DNA from: Mycolicibacterium aurum
GTDB taxonomy: Bacteria > Actinomycetota > Actinomycetes > Mycobacteriales > Mycobacteriaceae
Assembly: GCF_900637195.1 (NCBI RefSeq)
Contig: NZ_LR134356.1
Span: 4,092,001 to 4,156,000, forward strand
DNA length: 64,000 nt
Direction of reading: 5' to 3'
Under the pieces are notes generated by a model that had not been told where the DNA came from, ran no database searches, and saw only the letters and a program-made list of their open reading frames with translations. Position numbers and translations under genes: made by a program. Position 1 is the first letter of the stretch; the number at the start of each line of letters is the position of its first letter. Positions 1-8,446 of the stretch are shown here, piece by piece.

Positions 1-498
1 CACGCCGGCCTCGGCGGAGCGGGCGTGTCGCGGGTGAGCGTTGCCCACCTCACCGCCGATCGCCTGCACGTCGTCTCCGGGGACCACGCGACCGCGGCGA
101 CCCGCGCCGGTGCCGGCGCGGCCGCCTCCGTCGTGGGGTCCGCCGTCGGCGTCTGGCGCAGGCACGTCGAACAACTCCGTGTCCAGCTGGCGACCTCGTA
201 TCGCAGCGCCGAGATCACCGATGCGGCAGCGGCCCAGGTCGCTCGCGCGGCGTCCGACCTCGACGCGGCGACACTGCAGGTCACTGCACCACCACCGGAC
301 GAACGCGACCTGGCGGCCACGGTGCGGGTCTACCGCCAGGCCGTGGCCCGAGCGCGGTCGGCCGCCGACCATCTGCTCGAGGGCGGACGGCACGCCCTGG
401 ACGCGTCGAATCCGGTGACGCAGCGGTGGCGGGACGTGGATGCCGGCAGCCGCCTGGCCGCTCGCCTGCTCGACGGCCTGCCGCCGCCGTTACGCTGA
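1..498 (+). CDS. Acyl-CoA dehydrogenase-like protein, C-terminal part (5' truncated by window)
   Basis: The reading frame is open from base 1 to a TGA at 496-498, so the start lies outside the window; the GTG at 25 is probably internal. The roughly 165 visible residues are Ala/Arg-rich and helical. They end with a motif typical of the C-terminal helical domain of acyl-CoA dehydrogenases and related flavin monooxygenases (ASNPVTQRWRDVDAGSR, near the end). The N-terminal and FAD-binding parts are not visible, so dehydrogenase and type-2 flavin monooxygenase-like members cannot be separated. The next gene starts 4 bases downstream, so the two are probably co-transcribed. Confidence 0.6.
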   Translation, partial: HAGLGGAGVSRVSVAHLTADRLHVVSGDHATAATRAGAGAAASVVGSAVGVWRRHVEQLRVQLATSYRSAEITDAAAAQVARAASDLDAATLQVTAPPPDERDLAATVRVYRQAVARARSAADHLLEGGRHALDASNPVTQRWRDVDAGSRLAARLLDGLPPPLR

Positions 499-502
499 GC
501 TC

Positions 503-1255
503 GTGCCCGATCTTGTACTGACGCAGATCCAGGACCATGTCGCACTCATCACGGTCAACGATCCGGATCGTCGTAATGCTGTGACGGCGGAGATCTCAGC
601 CGCGTTGCGCGCGGCGGTCGACGCCGCCGAAGCCGACGCCGATGTGCACGCTGTGGTCATCACCGGCGCCGGAAAGGCCTTCTGCGCGGGAGCCGACCTC
701 ACCGCACTCGGCGAAGCGGCCGAAGACGGGTTGCGGGTGATCTACGACGGCTTCCTGGCTGTCGCCGACTGCACACTGCCCACCATCGCGGCCGTCAACG
801 GCGCGGCAGTGGGCGCGGGCCTCAACTTGGCCCTCGCCGCTGACGTCCGAATCGCCGGCCCCGCTGCGGTATTCGACCCGCGGTTCCAGAAGCTGGGCAT
901 CCACCCCGGGGGCGGGGCCACCTGGATGCTCCAGCGGCTCGTGGGCCCGCAGGTGGCCCGCGCGTCGCTTCTGTTCGGGATGCGGTTCGACGCCGAAGCT
1001 GCGGTACGCCACGGCCTTGCGCTCGAAGTCGCCGACGATCCGGTGGCCGCAGCGCTTGCGCTGGCCGCCGGGCCGGCCGGCGCGCCGCGTGAGGTGGTCC
1101 TGGCGACCAAGGCATCGATGCGCGCCACCGCCAACCCGGGCACCGTGGACCTGGATCAGCACCGCCTCGCCGTCGACGTCGAGATCGGACCGCAGGCCGC
1201 ATCGATCGAATCGCCCGAGTTCGCCGCCCGTTTGGCCGCAGCCAAGCGAAAATGA
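503..1255 (+). CDS. Enoyl-CoA hydratase/isomerase (crotonase family)
   Basis: A 250-residue crotonase-fold protein. It has the N-terminal strand pattern VALITVNDPDRRNAV, the oxyanion-hole region GAGKAFCAGADL, and NGAAVGAGLNLALAADVRIA. It should hydrate or isomerise an enoyl-CoA thioester in the cytosol. The start is placed at GTG 503 because homology begins there; an upstream ATG in frame (440) would overlap the preceding gene. It converges tail to tail with the leucine-degradation operon. A role as the 3-methylglutaconyl-CoA hydratase of that pathway is possible but only inferred from position. Confidence 0.85.
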   Translation: MPDLVLTQIQDHVALITVNDPDRRNAVTAEISAALRAAVDAAEADADVHAVVITGAGKAFCAGADLTALGEAAEDGLRVIYDGFLAVADCTLPTIAAVNGAAVGAGLNLALAADVRIAGPAAVFDPRFQKLGIHPGGGATWMLQRLVGPQVARASLLFGMRFDAEAAVRHGLALEVADDPVAAALALAAGPAGAPREVVLATKASMRATANPGTVDLDQHRLAVDVEIGPQAASIESPEFAARLAAAKRK

Positions 1256-1256
1256 A

Positions 1257-2057
1257 CTAGGACAGCGCGACGATCCGCTGCGCGCGCCGCAGTACCGGCA
1301 TGTCGACCATCTGCCCCTCGAACGCGAACACACCCCGCTCGCCACGCGCCGCCTCCAGCACGCGTCGCGCCCACTCGGTCTGATCCTCGGTCGGGGTGTA
1401 GCCCTGCCGAATCACCGCGACCTGTGTCGGGTGGATCGCCACCTTGCCGTCGAAACCGACGGCCACCGCGTCGTCGACCTCGCTGCGCAGGCCGTCGAGG
1501 TTCTTGATGTCGAGGTACACCGAATCGAGCGCCACCCGTCCGTACGCCTTGGCCGCCAACAGCGTCTGCGACCGGACATGCCGGGCCACCTCGCGGTAAG
1601 ACCCGTCCGGATACCGGTTCGCGGTGCCGCCCAGCACCGCGAACAGATCCTCGGCACCCCACATCAGGGCATACGCATTGTCGGCACGCGCCAAATCCAC
1701 CACGTTGAGCGCACCCAGCGGCGTCTCGATGAGCACGACGACGTGCCATGGCGCCAACGCGCTCACCTGCTCCGGTGACTCGGTCTTGGCCAGCATCACC
1801 GTGGTGTACGCCGTGCCGGACACTGCCTCCACGTCGAGTTCGTGGTCGGGGGTGCCGGCGGGGTTGATCCGCACCACGGTGCGGTCCGGATCCAGGGGCG
1901 TGTCGAGCAGCGCCCGGCGCGCGGCCGGCCGGTCCTTCGCCGCGACGCCGTCTTCCAGGTCGAGGATCACCACATCGGCGGCTGCGGCAGCCTTTCCGTA
2001 CCTCTCCGGCCGGTCGGCCGGGCAGAACAACCATGCGGTGGCGGGAACCAACGTCAT
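1257..2057 (-). CDS. citE: CitE-like beta-hydroxyacyl-CoA lyase (HpcH/HpaI aldolase family)
   Basis: A 266-residue TIM-barrel lyase with the CitE signatures LDLEDGV (near residue 33) and a GAED metal-binding motif near residue 134. The M. tuberculosis ortholog Rv2498c is reported as a bifunctional lyase acting on (S)-citramalyl-CoA (itaconate dissimilation) and HMG-CoA (leucine catabolism); the family assignment is clear and the substrate is carried over from that knowledge. It is the last gene of the accD1 operon, and its start overlaps the end of the MaoC gene by 4 bases (ATGA), which fits translational coupling. Confidence 0.92.
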   Translation of the reverse strand: MTLVPATAWLFCPADRPERYGKAAAAADVVILDLEDGVAAKDRPAARRALLDTPLDPDRTVVRINPAGTPDHELDVEAVSGTAYTTVMLAKTESPEQVSALAPWHVVVLIETPLGALNVVDLARADNAYALMWGAEDLFAVLGGTANRYPDGSYREVARHVRSQTLLAAKAYGRVALDSVYLDIKNLDGLRSEVDDAVAVGFDGKVAIHPTQVAVIRQGYTPTEDQTEWARRVLEAARGERGVFAFEGQMVDMPVLRRAQRIVALS

Positions 2058-2545
2058 TGCGCCTCGCCCTCGGGCCGCTTGCGCACCATGGTTTTCCGCG
2101 ATGCGGTAGCCACGACGTCGCCGTGCTGATTGCGCCCGACATGACTGAACGTGACAATGCCCTCGCCGGGGCGGCTCTTCGATTCGCGCTTGTCGGTCAC
2201 CTCGGTCTCGGCATACAGCGTGTCACCGTGGAACAGGGGCTTGGGAAACGCGACCTCGCCGAACCCGAGGTTGCCGACGATCGTGCCCTGCGTCAGCTGG
2301 GCGACCGACAGACCCACGAGTGTCGAGAGCGTGAACATGGAGTTGACCAGCCGCTGATTGAACGGCGGCAGCGCATCTGCGAACGCCGCGTCCAAGTGCA
2401 GCGCCTGGGTGTTCATCGTCAACGTCGTGAACAACACATTGTCGGCCTCGGTGATGGTGCGACCGGGCCGGTGCTGATAGAGGACACCGGTCTCGAACTC
2501 CTCGAACCACAAGCCCCTCTGGGTGATGACCTTCTTCTCACTCAT
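2054..2545 (-). CDS. MaoC-like hot-dog fold enoyl-CoA hydratase (Rv2499c-like)
   Basis: A 163-residue single hot-dog domain. The region TITEADNVLFTTLTMNTQALH carries the Asp and His spacing of the MaoC/R-specific hydratase site, followed by the typical GDTLYAETEV strand. In M. tuberculosis the corresponding gene is placed in itaconyl-CoA hydration and leucine breakdown next to CitE. It overlaps citE by 4 bases and its ATG shares one base with the fadE19 stop (TAATG), so it sits inside a tightly coupled operon. Confidence 0.88.
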   Translation of the reverse strand: MSEKKVITQRGLWFEEFETGVLYQHRPGRTITEADNVLFTTLTMNTQALHLDAAFADALPPFNQRLVNSMFTLSTLVGLSVAQLTQGTIVGNLGFGEVAFPKPLFHGDTLYAETEVTDKRESKSRPGEGIVTFSHVGRNQHGDVVATASRKTMVRKRPEGEAQ

Positions 2546-3705
2546 TACAGGCCGAGCTCCCGCGCGATCAGCATGAGCTGCACTTCGGTTGTGCCCTCGC
2601 CGATTTCGAGGATCTTGCTGTCGCGGTAGTGCCGGGCCACCGGGTACTCGTTCATGAATCCGTAGCCGCCGAAGATCTGGGTGGCGTCGCGCGCATTGTC
2701 CATCGCCGCCTCGCTGGCGACCATCTTGGCGATCGCGGCCTGCTTCTTGAACGGCTTGCCGGACAACATCAATGCCGCTGCGTCGTAGTAGGCCGCCCGC
2801 GCGACGTGGGCCCTTGCCTCCATCCTGGCGATCTTGAACGCGATCGCCTGGTTGGTGCCGATGGCGCGTCCGAACGCCTCACGTTCCTTCGAGTACCTGA
2901 CGCTCTCGTCCACGCAGCCCTGCGCCACACCCACCGAGAGAGCCGCGATCGCGATACGCCCCTCGTCGAGGATCCGCAGGAAGTTGGCGTAGCCGCGACC
3001 CTGCTCCCCCAGCAGATTCTCCTGGGGCACCCGCACATCGTCGAAACTCAGCGGGTGGGTGTCGGAGGCATTCCAGCCGACCTTGTTGTAGGCCGGTTCC
3101 GCCGTGAAGCCCGGGGTCGGAACGGGGACGAGGATCGACGAGATCTCTTTCTTGCCGTTGTGCTCACCTGTGACGGCGGTGACGGTCACCAGCTTCGTGA
3201 TATCGGTACCCGAGTTCGTGATGAACTGCTTGGTACCGTTTATGATCCAGCTCGACCCATCCGATTTCGCGGTCGTCTTGGTGGCGCCGGCATCGCTGCC
3301 GCCACCCGCTTCGGTCAGACCGAAGGCTCCGAGCGCCTTGCCAGAAGCCAACAGCGGCAACCACTCCTGCTTCTGCTCCTCGGTGCCGAACCGGTACACG
3401 GGCATGGCGCCCAGCGACACCCCGGCCTCCAGCGTGATGGCCACGCTCTGGTCGACCTTGCCGAGTTCTTCCAGCGCCAGGCACAACGCGAAGTAGTCGC
3501 CGCCCATGCCGCCGTACTCTTCCGGGAACGGCAGGCCGAACAGGCCCATGTCGGCCATCCCCGCGACCACCTGGTACGGGAACGAATGCTCCTCGTCGTG
3601 TTTGGCGGCGACCGGGGCGACCACGCTCTGGGCGAAGTCGCGCACGGTCTTGGCCAGTTGCGCGTAGTCCTCGGGAAGGGTCCCCGTCGAAAGATAATCG
3701 CTCAT
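2545..3705 (-). CDS. fadE19: Acyl-CoA dehydrogenase, probable isovaleryl-CoA dehydrogenase
   Basis: A 386-residue full-length FAD-dependent acyl-CoA dehydrogenase. It has the N-terminal helical domain, the flavin signature FGLTEAGGGSDAG near residue 135, the IFGGYGF motif, and GEGTTEVQ near the C-terminus, which contains a Glu (E370) at the usual short/medium-chain base position. Because it is embedded with methylcrotonyl-CoA carboxylase subunits and a CitE lyase, isovaleryl-CoA to 3-methylcrotonyl-CoA in leucine catabolism is the likely step. It overlaps accA1 by 4 bases. Confidence 0.9.
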   Translation of the reverse strand: MSDYLSTGTLPEDYAQLAKTVRDFAQSVVAPVAAKHDEEHSFPYQVVAGMADMGLFGLPFPEEYGGMGGDYFALCLALEELGKVDQSVAITLEAGVSLGAMPVYRFGTEEQKQEWLPLLASGKALGAFGLTEAGGGSDAGATKTTAKSDGSSWIINGTKQFITNSGTDITKLVTVTAVTGEHNGKKEISSILVPVPTPGFTAEPAYNKVGWNASDTHPLSFDDVRVPQENLLGEQGRGYANFLRILDEGRIAIAALSVGVAQGCVDESVRYSKEREAFGRAIGTNQAIAFKIARMEARAHVARAAYYDAAALMLSGKPFKKQAAIAKMVASEAAMDNARDATQIFGGYGFMNEYPVARHYRDSKILEIGEGTTEVQLMLIARELGL

Positions 3706-5693
3706 GCCTGTGGCTCCTCGGTTGCCGTTATCCGGGCCAACAACTGGCCCACCTTCACCTGTTCGCCCGCGCCCACCAGCAGTTCCACCACGCCATCGAC
3801 CGGCGCGGACAGCGCGTGCTCCATCTTCATCGCCTCGACGGTGACCACCACGGTGCCTGCCGTCACCGTCGCGCCGTCCTCAACCCCGAGCGCGACAACC
3901 GCGCCGGGCATCGGGCTGGTCAACTCCGCGTCGCCGCTGTGCTCGTCGTCGGGCCGGACCGGGGCCTCCAGTACCTCCTCGACCATGGCCACCCGACCGT
4001 CGCAGGCCAGCCACACCGTGCCGCCGGTCTCGGCGACCAGGTAACTGGCGCGCAGTCCGTCAACGGTGACCGCCAGCTGGTCACCGATCAACGATGCTGA
4101 CAGCGTGCGGTTTTCGCCGCCCTCGACGGTCGCGGTGGCCTGTGCCGGCGTTCCGGTCAGCCACACGTGGTCGATCCGCTCACCTGCCCGCAGCCGCATC
4201 GATGTCGGCGCGCGCCCGGCGATGCGCCACCCCGAGGGCACCTCCCATGGGCCGGCCGGCGCCGACGGCCACGACCGCAGCCACCGGTAGGCGGCCGCGG
4301 CGATCAGTTCGTCGTCCGATGGCTCAGCCGGTGCGAAGTCCGGTAACCGTCGATCGAGCAGCCCGGTATCAAGGCGCCCCGCGACGACGTCGGGGTCGGC
4401 CAGCAGGAAGCGCAGGAACTCGATGTTGGTGGTCAGCCCGAGAACAGCGGTGTCAGCCAGCGCGGCATCGAGCGCGCGGAGTGCACCGGGCCGGTCGGCG
4501 GCGTGCGCAATGACCTTGGCCAGCATCGGGTCGTAGTCGCTTCCGACCACGGTGCCGCGGGTCAGACCCGAATCAACCCGCACCCCAGGGCCTTCGGCGT
4601 CTCGCAGGCCGACGACGTCACCGCCCGTGGGCAGGAAACCGCGGGCGGGATCCTCGGCGTAGACGCGGGCCTCGATGGCGTGCCCGTCCAGCCGAATGTC
4701 GTCCTGGGCGATCGGCAGCGCCTCCCCCGCCGCGATGCGGACCTGCAGCTCGACGAGATCCAGACCGGTGACCATCTCGGTGACCGGATGTTCCACCTGC
4801 AGGCGGGTGTTCATCTCCATGAAGAAGAACTCGTCGGGCCGGTCGGCGGACACGATGAATTCGACGGTGCCTGCTCCGGTGTAGTCGACACTGCGCGCCG
4901 TGTCGCAGGCTGCGGCACCGATGCGGGCCCGGGTCTCCGGGTCGAGCAGCGGGGACGGGGCTTCCTCGATCACCTTCTGGTGACGGCGCTGCAGGCTGCA
5001 TTCGCGCTCACCGAGATGGACGACGGCGCCGTGGGTGTCGGCGAGTACCTGCACCTCGATATGGCGCGGGTTCAGCACGAACCGCTCGAGGAACAGCGTG
5101 TCGTCGCCGAACGCCGACGCCGCCTCCCGACGCGCACTGGCCAGCGCGGCAGGCAACTCGGCCGCATCGTGCACGACACGCATACCCTTGCCGCCCCCGC
5201 CCGCCGACGGCTTGACCAGAACGGGAAAGCCGACATCGGCGGCACCGCCGATCAGGTCGTCATCGGTCAGTCCGGGACGCGAGATGCCGGGAACGACAGG
5301 GACGCCGAACGCCGACACCGCGGCCTTCGCCGAGATCTTGTCGCCCATCGTCTGAATGGCGGTCACCGGTGGTCCGATGAACACCACCCCGGCCGCACTG
5401 AGCGCTTCGGCGAAGTGTGCGTTCTCCGAGAGGAACCCATAGCCCGGATGCACGGCCTGAGCGCCGGTGCGGCGGACGGCGTCGAGCAGGGCCTCCGTGG
5501 ACAGGTAGCTCTGCCGCGCAGGTGCCGGTCCGATACGGACGGCGACGTCGGCCTCGGCGACGTGGCGGGCACCGGCATCGGCGTCGCTGAACACCGCCAC
5601 CGACCGGATCCCCATGGACCGCAACGTACGAATCACCCGGACCGCGATCTCTCCGCGGTTGGCCACAAGTATCGAGTCGAAAGTGTGTGTCAT
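3702..5693 (-). CDS. accA1: Acyl-CoA carboxylase alpha subunit (biotin carboxylase + BCCP), probable methylcrotonyl-CoA carboxylase
   Basis: A 663-residue alpha subunit. It has a biotin carboxylase N-domain (ILVANRGEIAVRVIRT), an ATP-grasp glycine loop (GGGGKGMRVV), the EMNTRLQVEHPVTE motif, a linker, and a C-terminal biotinyl domain with EAMKMEH, where the biotinylated Lys is about K623. It carboxylates biotin with ATP and bicarbonate and hands the CO2 to AccD1. Four bases separate it from accD1 upstream and it overlaps fadE19 by 4 bases. The M. tuberculosis AccA1-AccD1 pair is described as methylcrotonyl-CoA carboxylase; the context here supports that. Confidence 0.95.
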   Translation of the reverse strand: MTHTFDSILVANRGEIAVRVIRTLRSMGIRSVAVFSDADAGARHVAEADVAVRIGPAPARQSYLSTEALLDAVRRTGAQAVHPGYGFLSENAHFAEALSAAGVVFIGPPVTAIQTMGDKISAKAAVSAFGVPVVPGISRPGLTDDDLIGGAADVGFPVLVKPSAGGGGKGMRVVHDAAELPAALASARREAASAFGDDTLFLERFVLNPRHIEVQVLADTHGAVVHLGERECSLQRRHQKVIEEAPSPLLDPETRARIGAAACDTARSVDYTGAGTVEFIVSADRPDEFFFMEMNTRLQVEHPVTEMVTGLDLVELQVRIAAGEALPIAQDDIRLDGHAIEARVYAEDPARGFLPTGGDVVGLRDAEGPGVRVDSGLTRGTVVGSDYDPMLAKVIAHAADRPGALRALDAALADTAVLGLTTNIEFLRFLLADPDVVAGRLDTGLLDRRLPDFAPAEPSDDELIAAAAYRWLRSWPSAPAGPWEVPSGWRIAGRAPTSMRLRAGERIDHVWLTGTPAQATATVEGGENRTLSASLIGDQLAVTVDGLRASYLVAETGGTVWLACDGRVAMVEEVLEAPVRPDDEHSGDAELTSPMPGAVVALGVEDGATVTAGTVVVTVEAMKMEHALSAPVDGVVELLVGAGEQVKVGQLLARITATEEPQA

Positions 5694-5697
5694 CCCG

Positions 5698-7248
5698 TCA
5701 CATCCTGAAGACGCCGTAGGACACCGGCTCCAACGGAGCCTGGCTCGTCACCGAAAGTGCCAATCCGACTACGTCTCTGGTGTCGGCCGGATCGATGACA
5801 CCGTCATCCCAGAGCCGGGCCGTCGAGTAGTAGGGGTTGCCCTGGCTTTCGTACTGGGCGCGGATCGGCGCCTTGAACGCCTCTTCCTCCTCCGGCGTCA
5901 TCTCACCGCGGACGGTGGCCAGTACCGACGCGGCCTGCTCACCGCCCATCACCGAGATGCGGGCGTTGGGCCACATCCACAGAAAGCGCGGCGAATACGC
6001 ACGACCGCACATCGAGTAGTTGCCTGCGCCGTAGGAGCCGCCGATCACGACGGTAAGCTTCGGCACCCGCGCGCACGCCACCGCGGTGACCATCTTGGCG
6101 CCGTGCTTGGCGATGCCGCCCGCCTCGTAGTCGCGGCCGACCATGAATCCGGAGATGTTCTGCAGGAAGAGCAGCGGGGTGGCACGTTTGTCGCAGAGCT
6201 CGATGAAATGCGCACCCTTGACCGCCGATTCGCCGAACAGCACGCCGTTGTTGGCGACGATGCCGACCGGGTGGCCGTGGATGCGCGCGAAACCTGTTAC
6301 GAGGGTGGTGCCGTACTCGGCCTTGAACTCGGCGAACTCACCGCCATCGACGATGCGGGTGATCACCTCGTGGACGTCGTAGGGGACGCGCGAATCGATC
6401 GGGACAACGTCGTAGAGCTCGGCCTGGTCGGCGACCGGCGCGACCGGGGGCGATACCTCCCACGGCGACGGCGCTTTCGGCGCCAGCGTCGCCACGATCC
6501 GGCGCACGATGCGCAGCGCGTCGCGGTCGTCGTGCGCGAGGTGATCGGTGACACCAGAGACCTTGGAGTGCAGATCGCCGCCGCCGAGTTCCTCGGCAGT
6601 CACGACCTCGCCCGTCGCGGCCTTCACCAGCGGCGGACCACCCAGGAAGATGGTGCCTTGGTTACGCACGATGATGGCCTCGTCGCTCATCGCCGGGACG
6701 TAGGCGCCACCGGCGGTGCACGAACCGAGTACGGCGGCGATCTGTGCAATTCCCTTGGCGCTCATGGTCGCCTGGTTGTAGAAGATCCGTCCGAAATGCT
6801 CGCGGTCAGGGAACACCTCGTCCTGCCGCGGCAGGAATGCGCCTCCGGAGTCCACCAGGTAGATGCACGGCAGCCGGTTCTGCAGCGCGATCTCCTGCGC
6901 ACGCAGATGCTTCTTCACGGTGACCGGGTAGTACGTGCCGCCCTTCACCGTGGCGTCGTTGGCGACGATCATGCACTCGCGACCCGACACCCGTCCGATG
7001 CCGGCGATCATCCCCGCACCGGGGCACTCGTCGTCGTACATCCCGTCGGCCGCCAGCGCGGCCAGTTCCAGGAACGGGCTGCCGGGGTCGAGCAGTCCGT
7101 CCACCCTGTCGCGCGGCAGCAGCTTGCCCCTGCTCACATGCCGCTCGCGGGCACGGTCTGAGCCGCCGAGCGCCGCAGCGGCCAGCTTGGTCCGCAACTG
7201 GTCGACCAGCGCGACGTGATCGTCGCGATGAGATGCCCGCGCTGCCAT
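5698..7248 (-). CDS. accD1: Acyl-CoA carboxylase beta subunit (carboxyltransferase), probable methylcrotonyl-CoA carboxylase
   Basis: A 516-residue two-domain carboxyltransferase of the propionyl/methylcrotonyl-CoA carboxylase type. Visible features are GSPFLELAALAADGMYDDE near the N-terminus, crotonase-like glycine-rich oxyanion segments (LGSCTAGGAYVPAMSDE and GGSYGAGNYSMCGRAY) and a WPNARISVMGGEQAA segment. It transfers carboxyl from biotin to the acyl-CoA. It is the first gene of the operon. In M. tuberculosis scoA, scoB and fadD35 lie between accD1 and the TetR gene; here accD1 directly faces bkaR. Confidence 0.95.
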   Translation of the reverse strand: MAARASHRDDHVALVDQLRTKLAAAALGGSDRARERHVSRGKLLPRDRVDGLLDPGSPFLELAALAADGMYDDECPGAGMIAGIGRVSGRECMIVANDATVKGGTYYPVTVKKHLRAQEIALQNRLPCIYLVDSGGAFLPRQDEVFPDREHFGRIFYNQATMSAKGIAQIAAVLGSCTAGGAYVPAMSDEAIIVRNQGTIFLGGPPLVKAATGEVVTAEELGGGDLHSKVSGVTDHLAHDDRDALRIVRRIVATLAPKAPSPWEVSPPVAPVADQAELYDVVPIDSRVPYDVHEVITRIVDGGEFAEFKAEYGTTLVTGFARIHGHPVGIVANNGVLFGESAVKGAHFIELCDKRATPLLFLQNISGFMVGRDYEAGGIAKHGAKMVTAVACARVPKLTVVIGGSYGAGNYSMCGRAYSPRFLWMWPNARISVMGGEQAASVLATVRGEMTPEEEEAFKAPIRAQYESQGNPYYSTARLWDDGVIDPADTRDVVGLALSVTSQAPLEPVSYGVFRM

Positions 7249-7264
7249 CTCCGCACCACCTTTA

Positions 7265-7280
7265 GTTAATGATGACTAAC
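7265..7280. promoter_or_regulatory. Inverted repeat, probable BkaR operator 1
   Basis: GTTAATGATGACTAAC is a 6-4-6 inverted repeat with one mismatch, 17 bases upstream of the accD1 start codon. It has the same half-site as the perfect repeat 26 bases to the right, so the two are read as paired TetR operators controlling the divergent accD1 operon and bkaR. Confidence 0.75.
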
Positions 7281-7290
7281 CGGGTGGTAT

Positions 7291-7306
7291 GTTAATCACC
7301 ATTAAC
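7291..7306. promoter_or_regulatory. Perfect inverted repeat, probable BkaR operator 2
   Basis: GTTAATCACCATTAAC is a perfect 6-4-6 inverted repeat midway between accD1 and bkaR. A -10-like TATGTT (7288-7293, + strand) overlaps its left edge, so occupancy would block bkaR transcription and, with operator 1, accD1 transcription. Confidence 0.8.
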
Positions 7307-7340
7307 TGTCGATGTCCACTACTCCCAGGAGGGGTGTGCC

Positions 7341-7967
7341 GTGACGACCGGTGAGGCAGTGTCACGTCGCAGCAAGGCCAAATCCGATCGGCGCAGTCAA
7401 CTGGCCGCCGCAGCCGAGCGTCTGATTGCCGAGCACGGCTACCTCGCGGTGCGGCTCGAAGACATCGGTGCCGCCGCGGGAGTGAGCGGACCAGCGATCT
7501 ACCGGCACTTCCCCAACAAGGAGGCGCTGCTGGTGGAACTGTTGGTGGGCGTCAGCACCCGTCTGCTCGCAGGTGCAGAAGACGTGGCGGGGCGCGCCGC
7601 AGATGCAGACTCGGCGTTGGAGGGTCTGATCGACTTTCACCTCGACTTCGCCTTCGCCGAGGCCGATCTGATCCGCATCCAGGACCGCGACCTCGGGAAT
7701 CTACCGCCGGCGGCCAAACGGCAGGTGCGCCGCAAACAGCGGCAGTACGTCGAGATCTGGGTGGACGTGCTGCGCCGTCGCGATCCCGACATCGGCGAAG
7801 CCGCAGCACGGCTTATGGCGCACGCGACGTTCGGGTTGCTGAACTCGACGTCGCACAGTGTGAAGCCTGGTCTGACGAGAGCGGCCGAGGCCAGCTCGCG
7901 CATCGTCCTCAGAGCAATGACGATGGCGGCGCTGACCTCGGCCGACCACGGGCTCGGTGCGCGTTAG
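7341..7967 (+). CDS. bkaR: TetR family repressor of the branched-chain keto-acid operon
   Basis: A 208-residue TetR regulator with an N-terminal helix-turn-helix (AEHGYLAVRLEDIGAAAGVSGPAIYRHFPNKEALL, about residues 30-65) and a helical ligand domain. The start is GTG 7341, preceded 6 bases upstream by a strong AGGAGGGG ribosome site. It is divergent from accD1 and flanked by two matching inverted repeats. The M. tuberculosis counterpart Rv2506 is described as BkaR, a repressor of this operon. The effector is probably a branched-chain acyl-CoA; that is inference. Its 3' end overlaps the next, convergent gene by 4 bases. Confidence 0.9.
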   Translation: MTTGEAVSRRSKAKSDRRSQLAAAAERLIAEHGYLAVRLEDIGAAAGVSGPAIYRHFPNKEALLVELLVGVSTRLLAGAEDVAGRAADADSALEGLIDFHLDFAFAEADLIRIQDRDLGNLPPAAKRQVRRKQRQYVEIWVDVLRRRDPDIGEAAARLMAHATFGLLNSTSHSVKPGLTRAAEASSRIVLRAMTMAALTSADHGLGAR

Positions 7968-8119
7968 TACCAGGCTCTCCTGCCCGCCACCGGGCGACCG
8001 ATCGATCCCAGGATCCAGAACACCGCACCGATCACCAGCAACACCACGCCGATGTAGGTGAGGATGGACATCCCGAAAATCAGGCCCAAAATGAGCAGGA
8101 TCGCGCCGAGAGCGATCAT
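7964..8119 (-). CDS. Small hydrophobic membrane protein (DUF6131-like)
   Basis: A 51-residue protein beginning MIALGAILLILGLIFG and ending in a short basic tail (GRRAWY). It consists of two hydrophobic helices with Gly-rich packing, as in the small DUF6131-type proteins common in mycobacteria. An AAGGAG ribosome site lies just upstream of the ATG at 8119. Its stop overlaps the bkaR stop on the other strand. Function is unknown; it is an inner-membrane protein by composition. Confidence 0.8.
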   Translation of the reverse strand: MIALGAILLILGLIFGMSILTYIGVVLLVIGAVFWILGSIGRPVAGRRAWY

Positions 8120-8154
8120 GGCAACTCCTTCTTCGAGCTGGTCCAGTCAGCGGG

Positions 8155-8358
8155 TTACTGGCTGGGTTCGGGAACGTTGCAATCCGTGACCTTCGGATTG
8201 ACTCCCGCGTAGTTCAGCGGGCCGGCCACCACCGTCAACGCGATGCTTCCCGCTGTGGCGCAATTGGTTTCACCGCCCGTGAAGTAATCGCGCTGGTAGG
8301 CCGCAAAGACACCGATCAGCAACCACACCAGCACTATGACGCCGAGAATCCCTCGCAT
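8155..8358 (-). CDS. Small single-pass membrane protein of unknown function
   Basis: A 67-residue protein starting MRGILGVIVLVWLLIGVFAAYQRDYF: one N-terminal membrane helix, then an exported-looking segment with two Cys (about residues 33 and 60) that could form a disulfide. The start at 8358 is chosen because GGAGG sits a few bases upstream; the longer frame to 8403 adds an Arg-rich stretch without a ribosome site. It follows the DUF6131-like gene's orientation with a 35-base gap, so both may be one transcript. Confidence 0.7.
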   Translation of the reverse strand: MRGILGVIVLVWLLIGVFAAYQRDYFTGGETNCATAGSIALTVVAGPLNYAGVNPKVTDCNVPEPSQ

Positions 8359-8446
8359 ACTGCGCCTCCTCCATCTGCGCGCCGCAATCGGCGTGCTGCT
8401 CACTTTTACCCCACAGAAAATTTCGATAAACCTCCGCGGCGGCGAG

